Below are positions 27,781 through 38,816 of a DNA stretch of 64,000 bases, piece by piece. Source of the stretch: Mytilus californianus (Eukaryota > Mollusca > Bivalvia > Mytilida > Mytilidae); NCBI RefSeq assembly GCF_021869535.1, contig NW_026262668.1, forward strand, positions 27,099,732-27,163,731, in the 5' to 3' direction. Position 1 is the first letter of the stretch. Each line of letters starts with the position of its first letter. Made by a program: the position numbers and the translations under genes. Under the pieces are notes generated by a model. It was given only the letters and a program-made list of their open reading frames with translations. It did no database searches and was not told the origin of the DNA.

Positions 27781-30700
27781 CTGAACAGAGTTAAGGTAAA
27801 TACAAGCATTTATTTATACAGATGTATTCCTGTAAATTCAGAATTTTTGGAAAATTTTAATTATTGCGAAAATTGCAAATAGATTGATTTTGCAACAATA
27901 AAAACTTGCATTTTAAATTTTGATAGCATTCTTTGTACAAACATGACAAATGCTATATGTAGCTTTTCATGAAATCACAATAGTAATTAAATACCTCGTA
28001 CGTTTGTCTATGTTACAATAATCGCGACAAGAAATGCAGGTAAAAACTTCTCATGTTTTAATAAATATATATATCTTGTATATCAGGTAATTTCTGTATA
28101 AACATGATAAAATTAAATAGCATATGATCTTTTTAAAGTATAACCCTCTGTCATTCTGTGCGAGTGAAAATAGTTCTGACAATCACCGTATATACATGTA
28201 TGCATGCAGAGGTATAGGGGGCACGGGACCAGCCCCCCCCCCCTTTTGGAACTACATTTATCATTAATGTAGACTTTAAACCCTGTTCCACTCCAAAAAT
28301 TGCCTAGTTTTGGGCCCACGATCCCCACTTTTCAAAATCCTGGATCCACATTTGACATGTAGGAATCATAAGTAAAATTTTATGTATATGTTGTGTCCAA
28401 ACAAATTTCAATTGAGCATGTTGAGTAAAACTTTTATTGTAAGCTGACGTTAAAATTTATTATTATGTTGAATAATGTTAATCCAGAAATGTTTGCATGC
28501 AAATATTGCATTTTTTAAGAATGGACAAAAACATTGAAAAATCAAAGATTAGTTATTGCGACTTCAGGAAAATCTGCATACAGTTTTATGTATCAAGATA
28601 CTTAAATGGGAGTTCTTATTAATACAATACTCACCCAGTAGCATTATTCACTTTTATAAAACCATCCCAATAATTTCGGAATTTACAGTAATAAATATAA
28701 GTTTATTCCCCCAGAAATTTTAAACAACATTTGATCCTGGTAACAGACATTTTTCAAATAGGATCAAGTTGCTAAAAATATAGCATCAGGGTTAAATGAA
28801 AACAATTACAATAAACTTCTTGTATCAAACAAATGACACAAGTTGTTATGTAATTGTATACATTTCTACCGCAAACAATATACCTAATAACAGTTACATT
28901 CTATGCAGTATGGGTTTTGATCATTGTTAAAGGCCATACAGTGACCTATAGATTTTAACTTCTGTGTTATTTGGTCTCTGGTGAATAAAATGTAGTTGTT
29001 TCATTGGCAATCATACCACATCTTCTTATTTTTATACATACACAAATTTAAATTATCAGTTGTAGCTACATGTACTTAAGTCGAACACACTAGAAAAATA
29101 AACATATGAAGTAACCTACATGTACTATGTAGAATATAAGGTGTTATTGAAAATCTGGTAACTGGACAATGTTAAATCGGTACTCGGCGCTTTTTCATAG
29201 GACATTTGCGCTTCAATTCATAGGACATTTGCGCTTTTTAAATATGGACATTTGCGCTTTTTAAATATGGACATTTGTGCTTTTTGTATAGGACATTTGC
29301 GCTTTTACAATATTTTCTTTATGGTTAAAAGTTAAATAGTAATTCCATAGCACATTCGTGCATAAAAGTCATTTCATAGCACATTGATATAGTTATATAT
29401 ACCTAAAATTACTTCTTAAGGTTCTTGACTTCTTGACTGGGATGCCAGTTCATCAAAATAACGAATGTTAATGTAATTAACCTACTGTTGTTCAATGATA
29501 AAAATCCATCGTGACATATACATTTTTTCCCTTTACTTTTCTCTATAACTTTAAACTGAATGTTTAAGACTGTGTCAATGTGAACAAACTAAAGACATAT
29601 ATAAGTTGAATTTATTTACGTAACTCATTAAAATTACTGGTAGACGACTATAGGTAAAAAGCACAAATGTCCGGTCAATTTACTACAGGTGTATCAAAAT
29701 TTAAAGCGCAAACGTCCATAGTGTTTGGAGCGCAAATGTCCTATCGTGCTACAGGTAAAAAAAGCGCAAACGTCCTGTGCCTGTTAAAAGACCCAACATG
29801 ACCATAGGTAATGATGGTGTCAACTTTCTGAATATTGGTCATGCATGTTATGTCTGTGGAAGCCTCCAAAATTTTGTTCTTAAATGTGAAAATCTTGTTC
29901 TGAAGACATGTTTCTTTAAGGGGAATAAAATCTACTACCGGTACTCTGGATAAAAAACCTCCCACTTTTCCCCTCTTCACCATTTCTTTGTGAAGTTGTT
30001 TGTATGACATGTATGGTTTGACAAATAATTTTGATTGTTTACACAATATTTTTTTTTTTCAAATGATGATTGCATCAGTTGTGGTTGAGAATTATATAAA
30101 AGTGAACTTTTTTTAACACTCATGTAGTGTTCTGAAGACAATTTCCTGTGTGTTACTGTGGATTCATTTATTTTCGTGGGTACCAATTTTCTTGAATTGA
30201 GGAAAACTTACGCTTTCGTGGATATTTTATTTTGTTGGTTTTGCTAAAGTCTGCATACAAGTCTATGGACAATTTGTAATTCGTTTAACATTAAATTCAT
30301 GGTTCACCTGTACCCACGAAATCCACGAAAATTAGTATCCTACAAAAAATAATAAATCCACAGTATGCTATGCTTGATTGACATGCTTAAGGATTATGAT
30401 AACACTAAGGAACTAGAGGCTCTAAAGAGCCTGTGTCGCTCACCTTGGTCTATGTGCATATTAAACAAAGGACACAGATGGATTCATGACAAAATTGTGT
30501 TTTGGTGATGGTGATGTGTTTGTAGATCTTACTTTACTGAACATTCTTGCTCCTTACTACTATCTCTATCTATAATGAACTTGGCCCGGTAATTACAGTG
30601 GAAAATACTTTGTAAAAATTTACAAAAAATTACAAAATTTATGAAAATTGTAAAAAATTGACTATAAAGGGCAATAACTCCTTAAGGGGTCAATTGACAA

Positions 30701-33700
30701 TTTTGGTCATGTTGCCTTATTTGTAGATCTAACTTTGCTGTACATTATTGCTGTTTACAGTTTATCTCTATCTATAATAATATTCAAGATAATAACCAAA
30801 AGCTGCAAAATTTTCTTAAAATTACCAATTCAGGGGCAGCAACCCAACAACGTGTTGCCTGATTGGTCTGAAAATTTCAGGGCAGATAGATCTTGACCTA
30901 ATGAACAATTTTATTCTCATCAGATTTGCCCTTAATGCTTTGGTTTCAGAGATATGAGCCAAAAAATGCATTTTACCCTATGTACTATTTTTTAGCCATG
31001 TCAGCCATCTTGGTTCGCAAGCAGGGTCATCGGACACATTTTTTAAACTAGATACCCTAATGATGATTGTGGACAAGTTTGGTTAAATTTGTCTTAGTAG
31101 TTTCAGAGGAGAAGATTTTTGTAAAAAATTACAAAAATTTACGAAAAATGGTTAAAAATTGACTATAAAGGGCAATAACTCCTTAAGGGGTCAACTGACC
31201 ATTTTGGTCATGTTGACTTATTTGTAGATCTTACTTTGCTGAACATTATTGCTGTTTACAGTTTATCTCTATCTATAATAATATTCAAGATAATAACCAA
31301 AAACGGCAAAATTTCCTTAAAATTACCAATTCAGGGGCAGCAACCCAACAACAGGTTGCCTGACTGGTCTGAAAATTTCAGGGCAGATAGATCTTGACCT
31401 AATGATCAATTTTATCCTCATCAGATTTGATCTAAATGCTTTGGTTTCAGAGATATGAGCCAAAAACTGCATTTTACCCTATGTACTATTTTTTAGCCAT
31501 GTCGGCCATCTTGGTTTGCGGGCGGGGTCATCGGACACATTTTTTAAACTAGATACTCTAATGATGATTGTGGACAAGTTTGGTTAAATTTGTCTTAGTA
31601 GTTTCAGAGGAGAAGATTTTTGTAAAAGATTACAAAAATTTACGAAAAATGGTTAAAAATTGACTATAAAGGGCAATAACTCCTTAAGGGGTCAACTGAC
31701 CATTTTGGTCATTTTGACTTATTTGTAGATCTTACTTTGCTGAACATTATTGCTGTTTACAGTTTATCTCTATCTATAATAATATTCAAGATAATAACCA
31801 AAAAGGCAAAATTTCCTTAAAATTACCAATTCAGGGGCAGCAACCCAACAACGGGTTGTCCGATTCATCTGAAAATTTCAGGGCAGATAGATCTTGACCT
31901 GATAAACAATTTTACTCCTGTCAGATTTGCTCTAAATGCTTTGGTTTCAGAGATATATGCCAAAATCTACATTTTACCCCTATGTTCTATTTTTAGCCAT
32001 GGCGGCCATCTTGGTTGGTTGGCCGGGTCACCGGACACATTTTTTAAACTAGATACCCCAATGATGATTGTGGCCAAGTTTGGTCAAATTTGGCCCAGTA
32101 GTTTCAGAGGAGAAGATTTTTGTAAAAGTTTACGGACGACGGACGCAGGACGACGGACGCAAAGTGATGAGAAAAGCTCACTTGACCTTTCAGGTCAGGT
32201 GAGCTAAAAATGGCTGTTTATAGAATAAGTGTTGTTGCGTTCACAGTATTTTTCTATTTCAGTTGTGTAAAGAATTGCAGGAAATGTTGTCAAACTTAAC
32301 TTTCTGACATCATACATGTACATGTGTATCTGTCATTATGAAATTATTCTTTTAAATTTAAGAAATCTTACAATATACATGTAGTACGTTCATGATGTTA
32401 TAATGTATGTTTTTTGTCACAAACATGTTTAATTTGTATAGTTGACAATAAAGATTATTGGTATAATATAATTTTATTTGGAAAATTTTCTTTGTCATAT
32501 CCTAATTGTTTGACAACAAGGAACATAGATGTCACTAGCACTGGTAAATGGTTAATTGACTTGGATTAACAGTTTTTTACCCCTTCTATAGAAAAAAACC
32601 TAATGACCATCTAAATCCATTAGTTTTCTGAAACACACAAACACATTTAACTTTTATTTACATAGATATTGGCAGGCTTTAAACTTTTCAAACTGCACAG
32701 GTATGTCTGTACTAAAGTAAAAGAGGGTGGTAAAGGGTTATTTTCGTGCAACGTGTTTTGCCTTTTTTATTTCACGTGCAGCTGTGAAAAAGGTTCTTTA
32801 TTCACCGTGTTTCGTGAAATCGGTAAAAAGATCAACATGCAAGAAATTTTTAATTGTTCGTTCATCGTGAAATGGCAATTTTATTTCAAGTTCTTCTGTG
32901 CAGATACCCCTCTTTTACGCCCCTTGTAAAAAGTATGGTATCCTTTCTATAAACATGACAATTTTAGCCAAACCTTGAGCATGTTGAGATGAATATCGTT
33001 GTGTCATATGTTTTCGTATCATCCATATTTCATAGGTTTCGATTGCACACGTGTATATTGTGACGTGTTTTTCGTTTTCTATATTTGGAACATGTACAAC
33101 AACAACACTACAACTTGACAAATTTAAAACATATTCAAAGTCGGTTTAAAAGACGTTACAACAAATTTAATAAAAACTGACTTGTTTAGCCATTTTTATT
33201 TAATGTCAAAAATATGCATCACTAGAATAGTTGTTGAGAAAAATTCTGAAGAGTTACATGAAGTACAGCTATGTTGTTTGCCTTTCAGACAACTGATCTT
33301 CAAGATATGTGACTGTCAGGTGTTTTTTTGGTCGTTTTTAATACAAACCAGCGAGTAATAATTAGCAGGGTTCTTATATTAAATGGTTGTCCAAACTCCA
33401 TTCATTCAATATTCTATTGACAATTCTTTTTATACATCCTCAATACATAAAAATGAAAAAAGTCTTAGCTTTTTACGTTAGATCACAAATTTTGAAAACT
33501 GCATTTTAAATGCAAAAAAATAATGTCTTTTGTAGAAACCCAATGCCAATCTGAAAAAAAATCTCAATGTTACAATTTCAGCACAAGAAACATCAACTAA
33601 AAACTATTTACTAGTTTGTTTTCAATACTGAAAAGAATTAAATAACTTTTTTATGATTCAAGTAATTACCAGAACCACGACTTTAGAAAATACTCATTTC

Positions 33701-34339
33701 TGGATTTTATTGTCATTTCCTGTCCGTGTACTGATCCAGTTTTTACTTCATACGAAAACATATCACGTCGTTTTTTGACATACGAAAATTGCTAAATTAT
33801 TGGAAACAGTAAAAAGTCGTAGTAAGTCTTGACAGGAACATATATATTGACGTTAGATATACTGTTCCCAGGTCTTGACAAAAAAATCTAGATACCTAAA
33901 AACATTCGACAGAACATGCTTTTAAAATTTGAGTACACACGTGAATAAAAACTCAACAGTGGAAACCATAAGCAGTGAAAATTGTTATTAGTACGAAAAC
34001 AGATCACACGATGTCGATGATACTGCACAGAAATAAAATGAAAAAAAATGATTTTTCAAAATAGTAATTATTTAAAATAACTTGCAATATAACTGGATAA
34101 AGGATACAAATACCGAGTGAAAATATTGCCAGCACCGTTGCAAACTTGTTATGTGATTTTCTGTGTGCTGTGTGAACTTCCCATCTCTCTTTATTTAAAC
34201 GGTTAAATTTCTTATAATAATATTTGTCTGATGGTTTCAATGACTCAAGATTTTTTTCCATGTCAATAACTGGTAAACGTTTATCATCAGTCTTAGCTAC
34301 AGTAGTGGCCCAAATCCTTTTTACAAGACTGTTTGCCAT
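27692..34339 (-). CDS. COA3: COA3 (CCDC56/MITRAC12), cytochrome c oxidase assembly factor 3, two exons
   Basis: Small mitochondrial inner-membrane protein that stabilises newly made COX1 in early complex IV assembly. Exon 1 is 34108-34339 (ATG at 34339-34337) and exon 2 is 27692-27780 (stop TAA at 27694-27692). The join splits a Tyr codon across donor GTATCC and acceptor CTGTTCAG. The product is 106 aa, the length of human COA3. A basic, mitochondria-like N-terminus is followed by an amphipathic segment (about residues 38-62), one membrane helix (about 66-87) and the family signature around the splice, where LGIYFYTLFAVRQEKFLDEG aligns without gaps to human [20 protein letters not shown]. Alternative reading: exon 1 continues into the intron as a 111-aa frame, but that loses the conserved tail. 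Convergent with MCM6. Confidence 0.88.
27826..27915. repeat. Partial MITE, CTGTAAATTCAG family
   Basis: CTGTAAATTCAGAATTTTTG then TTATTGCGAAAATTGCAA, related to 16405-16581. Just upstream of COA3 exon 2, in the intron. Confidence 0.55.
28206..28357. mobile_element. GGATCCAG-family MITE, partial
   Basis: Internal poly-C/poly-G rich left part and right end TTTTCAAAATCCTGGATCCACATTTGAC, closely like the right end of the 50229-50622 copy. Confidence 0.6.
28481..28688. mobile_element. MITE, CTGTAAATTC family, second copy
   Basis: Right end AATAATTTCGGAATTTACAG followed by TA. Internal TTATTGCGACTTCAGGAAAA, GAGTTCTTATTAATAC and ACTCACCCAGTAGCATTATTC are shared with 16405-16581. The left end is decayed. 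Confidence 0.65.
28908..29031 (+). mobile_element. Retroelement 3'-terminal fragment
   Basis: AAGGCCATACAGTGACCTA ... CAATCATACCACATCTTCTT, the last ~120 bp of the reverse-transcriptase element family, in the COA3 intron. Confidence 0.75.
29187..29775. mobile_element. Foldback-like element with inverted arrays of GGACATTTGCGCTTTTT
   Basis: Six forward copies of a ~23-bp unit built on GGACATTTGCGCTTTTT lie at 29187-29306 (the first two truncated or variant), and four inverted copies (AAAAAGCGCAAATGTCC type) at 29656-29775. The 350 bp between them are unrelated AT-rich DNA. The arrays are subterminal and inverted, as in foldback or some hAT-type DNA transposons. Confidence 0.75.
30156..30363. 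mobile_element. MITE with TA duplication (CTGTGGATTCATT family)
   Basis: Ends CTGTGGATTCATTTATTTTC and AATAATAAATCCACAG, flanked by TA (30154-30155, 30364-30365). Internal inverted parts include TTTCGTGGGTAC and GTACCCACGAAA. A family common in bivalve genomes as I recall it. Confidence 0.8.
30411..32210 (-). mobile_element. Tandem-core element, AGCTCACC family, copy 3 (complete, three units)
   Basis: On the - strand it starts TTTTTAGCTCACCTGACC with a hairpin (TCACCTGACC ... GGTCAAGTGA), has a GTCCGTCGTCC microsatellite, three core units of about 515 bp, and ends GGCTCTTTAGAGCC then TCTAG. Inside the COA3 intron. Same 3' hairpin + CTAG end as copy 1. Confidence 0.88.
32211..34107. other. 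COA3 intron, mostly unstructured
   Basis: AT-rich. 32700-32935 has imperfect terminal similarity (TAAAAGAGGGTGGTAAAGG against CCTCTTTTACGCCCCTTG) and may be a decayed MITE. No exon seen. Confidence 0.45.
34108..34339 (-). CDS. COA3: COA3 exon 1
   Basis: 77 codons plus one base. Encodes the N-terminus (MANSLVKRIW), a Tyr/Lys-rich helix (SDKYYYKKFNRLNKERW) and most of the membrane helix (FATVLAIFSLGI). The donor GTATCC was chosen because only a one-base overhang fits exon 2. Confidence 0.87.
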
Positions 34340-34499
34340 GATTTTAGTGTTTTGTAATTGACCTTTCCTTGGGAGGTCCTTGTAACGGGGAAAGTAACGT
34401 ATGATACTTATTTAGTATTTTTTGTGTTTACGGGTAACTACCTCCGTATCAATGGAACACTCTAACCTTAACAAATCAAACCAAATCAAAATCGATGTA

Positions 34500-35200
34500 T
34501 ACATGTATATATATACAGTATATATATATTGTCATAGACTGGAAGGTTTGAAAGAAGGATTATTGTTTGATGCATTTATATGTTGTAAACAATTACATAT
34601 TTCTAATGTTAATACATGGTTCTCTAGTATAGATTATATTCAGAAAGAGATTAAATTACCAAATTTTGAACAATCAATTGGTTCTTTATGAAAGTATGTT
34701 CAAAATAAACTATGTGAAAGTTATTTAACATTTTGGAATAGATTGAAGTATCAAACAATTAACTTAGAAAAAGGGAAGCTTGGTACTTATTTTTCTATAA
34801 AAGATTGTTTTAAATAAGAAAAATATTTAGAACTAAAGGATTTTAAAAAAAGATAGTCAATTTGAAAATTAAGAATAAGTTGCTCACTCTTTAAAAATTG
34901 AGACAGACAGATATTAAAAAAACATATAGATAGATCCCAGCGTCTTTTTCTAAATTGCTCACTTAGTAAATATGAGGACGAGCTTCATTTTTTATTAGAA
35001 TGTCCACTATATGATATCAAAAGAGAAGATTTTTTCAATACACTTCTAACATTTGTTATAATTTTAAAAACTTAAATAAATCTTCCAAATTTTTATGGCT
35101 CTTGACACAAGAAAATGTATCTCTTATGGAAAAAATGGGCTGTTTTATTGGAGAGTGTTTTGAATTAGGTGATCAGGTCTGAATATTGATACTAAGTCTA
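34500..35200 (+). pseudogene. LINE (non-LTR retrotransposon) ORF2 C-terminal relic
   Basis: Conceptual translation in shifting frames gives KLRIS, then RSQRLFLNC, KYEDELHFLLECPLYD, a pattern I know from the C-terminal Cys/His region of mollusc LINE ORF2 proteins, preceded by WFSSIDYIQKEI and TFWNRLKYQ. Several stops and frameshifts. The reverse transcriptase domain is missing. Just upstream of COA3 in head-to-head orientation. Confidence 0.6.
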
Positions 35201-35315
35201 GTAAATAATTTGAGAACGAATGCATATAATGTAATTTTATTATTTAATTGTGCATTCATAATATATATTGTTGTTGGCTCTGTTTCTGACCAATGCTAAT
35301 ATAATAAATATAGAT

Positions 35316-37886
35316 ATAAGAAGATGTGGTATGAGTGCCAATGAGACAACTCTCCATCCAAGTCAAAATTTTATATAAGTAAACCATTATAGATCAAAGT
35401 ACGATCTTCAACACGGAGCATTGGCTCACAAATTACTAGTTTTAAACCATTCAAACGGGAAAACCAACGGTCTAATCTATATTAAAAAAACGAGAAACAA
35501 GAAACACTTATGAACCACATCAACAAACGACAACTACTGAACATCAGATTCCTGACTTAGGACAGGTGCAAACAATTGCAGCGGGTTTAAACGTTTTAAT
35601 GGTACCAAACCTTCACCCTTATCTGAAACAATAGTGTAACATCACAACATAGAAAGACACACTATTAAATATCAATTGGAATGGCTTAACTCAATCAAAA
35701 GACATATTAACACCAGTGAACATACACCGAACAAATAAATTTGATCTATGATACAATGTTAATACAAAAATAAATAAACCAAGGAAAAATAATTAAAGTA
35801 ACATGTTATACCGCTGTGAAATGTTAAACAATTTAAGAAAAACAATATGCTTGAACAAAAATATCAGCCATTTGCAATTACTTTAAACACAGGTAAATGA
35901 AAATAATTTTGTTGTAATATACATTTTTAATGAAGTTTGTGAAAATAATGGTACTAATTATTTTTGGAGTGTTAAAAATTCTTTAGAGATTTTAGATAAA
36001 ATACGTGCTTTTGATGGTCCTTTTACTTCTGTTGACAGTTATGGTTTTTCTACTCTCTACACTACACTTCCACACAATCTTATCAAGAAAAAGTTTTCAT
36101 ATTTAATTAAATGGTCTTTTGAAAAATATCATTGCAAATTTATTTGCTGTAACTCGTTTAAAGCCTTTTTCTGTAACGAAAAAGGAAAGTATGCTCGATA
36201 CATTTACTGGAAATGTGAAGATATGATTGAAGCTTTACATTTTCTCCTGGACAACATATATGTGCGTTTCGGCGAACAAGTGTATCGACAGGTAGTATGT
36301 ATTCCTATGGGCACTAATTGCGCCCATTTAGTAGCAGATTTATTCCTATATTGCTATGAATCACAGTTTATGGCCAAAATCAGTTAAGACACGTCATTGT
36401 TACATTTAGTTGACACATTCAACCGTGACTTATACTTACCGTTATCTTGATGATATTTTTTATTTAAATAATCCAGAATTCTCTAAATATACTACCAAAA
36501 TTTACCCAAAGGAACTTACCTTAAATAAATCTAACATAAACAGCAGTAGTTGTCTTTTTCTAGATTTATACATTGCAATTTCCCAAGGGAAACTCCATAC
36601 ACAAATTTACGACAAAAGAGACGAGTTTTCATTCCCTATTGATAACTTTCCTTTTTTAGACGGAGATGTTCCTTTGGCTTCATCATACGGTGTTTATATA
36701 TCCCAACTCGTTCGTTATGCCCGTGTGTGTAGTGATGTCATAGATTGTAACGAACGTAATCAATGTACCACTGATAAATTATTAGGTCAGGGATTTCGTT
36801 ACCATAAATTACTTAAACATTTACTAAATTCTTTCATAGATACAAAGATTTGATTGTAAATTTGGCTGTACCTGTAGAAAACGTATTTAAATGGTATTTC
36901 ACATCCTAAATTTTACGGAAATATTGTACTAAAAGCGCGGAAATCATTATGTGATCTTTGACTGTCCATGGCGTTAAAACACTAAATCCCTGCCTGGGAT
37001 TTGTTTTAATTGATTTCAGTCTCTGATGCATGGTCTTTAATTATTAATTGTTTTTGGCTTTTAACTAGCTTTCAGTAACTGCTAGTACTCTCAAATCGTA
37101 CTTTCGTGTTAATTTGACCTATTGACACAATTTGTAATGCATTTCTGTTATTCAATGTTTACTTATTAATTTTGTGTTATATCTCGTCTTACTATTTTTA
37201 ATATGTACCACCTTTGATAAGTATTTAGTATGACGAACAAAAATTTCACTTCTGTACACGTACTATGAATAACAAACTTATTTTGTAAAAAATGTTTCTG
37301 TACTCCTAACAACAAACTTATTATATTGAAATTTACCTGTGTACTTTACTTTATTTAACGCCATTTTGTCCTAGGTTAAAGTTGTCTTTTTGACATTGAA
37401 ACATCTTTTTAATTTATATTGTGTCATTGATCAAACTTATTCGTTCAGTGTTAATTTACTTGTTTTTGTGTATTGTCTTTTTGATAGAGTTAAGCCATTT
37501 CAATTGATATTTTATTGTGTGTCTTTTTATGTTGTAATGTTATACCACTGTTTTAGGTTAGGGTGAAGGTTGGCGACTGTTAAAACGTTTAAATCCGCTG
37601 CATTTTTATGCACCTGTCCTAAGTCAGGAGCCTGTTGTTCAGTGGTTGTCGTTTGTTGGTGTGGTTCACAAGTGTTTCTCATTTCTCGTTTTTTTTATAT
37701 AGATTAGACCGTTGGTTTTCCTGTTTGAATTGTTTTACACAAGTCTTTTTGTGGCCCTTTATAGATTGCTGTTCGGTGTGAGCCAAGGCTCCGTGTTGAA
37801 GGCTTTTACCTATAATTGTTTACTTTTTACACATTTTGACTTGGATGGATATTTGTCTCATTGGCACTCAAACCACATCTTCTTAT
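35316..37886 (+). mobile_element. Reverse-transcriptase element bounded by ~450-bp inverted arms
   Basis: The left arm (35316 to about 35765) starts AAGAAGATGTGGTATGAGTG. The right arm (about 37418-37886) ends CACTCAAACCACATCTTCTT. The arms are inverted copies with shared landmarks such as CCTGACTTAGGACAGGTGCA and TTTAAACGTTTTAA. A decayed reverse transcriptase lies between, in + orientation. The right arm is the family's normal 3' end (same linkage in the 38817-40690 copy); the left arm is an extra inverted copy. Confidence 0.75.
35935..36960 (+). pseudogene. Reverse transcriptase relic (Penelope-like or related)
   Basis: Motif A-like FSTLYTTLPHNLI, motif B-like PMGTNCAHLVADLFL and motif C RYLDDI can be read, then FLDLYI, YDKRDEFSFPI and a tail with YGVYISQLVRYARVCSD. 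The frame is broken: a stop after QFMAKIS (about 36388), a frameshift before YLDD (about 36425), and stops after 36853. Similar proteins in bivalves and corals are usually labelled reverse transcriptase or Penelope-like; I cannot place it more exactly. The longest open piece is 36410-36853. Confidence 0.8.
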
Positions 37887-37996
37887 TTATATTTACATGT
37901 ACACTGTGATGTTTATTGTTGTGATTATCAATTATGTCAATCAATTGTAACTGAATTTATGCCCTTTATGGGCCCTGTAATTTGGGAAATAAAAAT

Positions 37997-38021
37997 ATTC
38001 TATTCTATTCTATTCTATACT
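37997..38021 (+). repeat. TATTC microsatellite
   Basis: About five copies of TATTC (TCTATTCTATTC...). Confidence 0.8.
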
Positions 38022-38436
38022 TATAAAACAGTACAACATAATCTCAGCAGAGCTTTTAAAACCGACATAAACACTACAGTAAACACAATTACATACATAA
38101 GACATATCATGCACAACAAAGATAAAAATTATTATATAGTTTACATCATTTGAAACATACAACTTTCTATACTGAGATACATGTCAGCTGAGATCACAAG
38201 TCATTTCGTTCATATTCAAGAGACTATGATACAATTTAGCACATATATTTAATTTATTTACATAAAGCTAAAGCACTAATTGCACATCGTGAATTCTTCA
38301 AATACAAGATAATTTATAAAAGACCTATCTCTGACAGAATGAGTCTTGTTAGGTTGAGTAACGAAAACGGGATTATATTTCTTTTGTCAACATTTGTTGT
38401 AGAGACGAGGTGAGGTGGTGTTACTAGCTTCAGTTA

Positions 38437-38482
38437 CTGTACGGCTGGGACATAATATGTTAGTATAATAGTCCCAGCTGTA
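38437..38482. repeat. Short hairpin
   Basis: TGTACGGCTGGGAC and GTCCCAGCTGTAC are inverted around an AT-rich loop. Could be the core of a small foldback element. Confidence 0.5.
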
Positions 38483-38816
38483 CGGGACTGTATTATGTAT
38501 TAAATATGAACTATGACATGTATGACGAATTTGTTCATTTAATGACTTCATGAATAATTCAAATTGATCATGTCGAATCGACAGGTGCTGCTACTTTTAA
38601 ACTCGTAACTTATGTAACCAAAGTGTTGGTATGATAAAGAGCCAGAGAACTTTGTACCAAGTAAATATAGATTAAATTGGTACAGTACCCGGCACTGTGG
38701 CGCTCTTAAGTTACAATATAGCCTGAATTTTAATTCCAGGGTATTGATAATTAACCTTTTGTTCATACAGCATGTATTACTATATATACATATATATATG
38801 TGTGTCTCTGATACAA

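Noticed and set aside
29187..29306. CRISPR-like spacing of the GGACATTTGCGC repeats
   Set aside because: The host is eukaryotic, the spacers are tiny and similar to each other, and an inverted array lies nearby; this is a transposon-type repeat.
29741..30046. 101-codon - strand frame in the COA3 intron
   Set aside because: Overlaps the inverted-array foldback element; no recognised family.
31941..32207. 88-codon + strand frame
   Set aside because: Falls entirely inside the AGCTCACC tandem-core repeat; the frame is a by-product of repeat sequence and is not kept in the sister units.
34004..34107. Continuation of the COA3 first exon as a single 111-aa protein
   Set aside because: The extra residues do not resemble the family, whereas splicing at 34107 to 27780 restores it exactly.
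35316..37886. LTR retrotransposon
   Set aside because: The terminal repeats are inverted, not direct, and no gag, protease or integrase reading is present.
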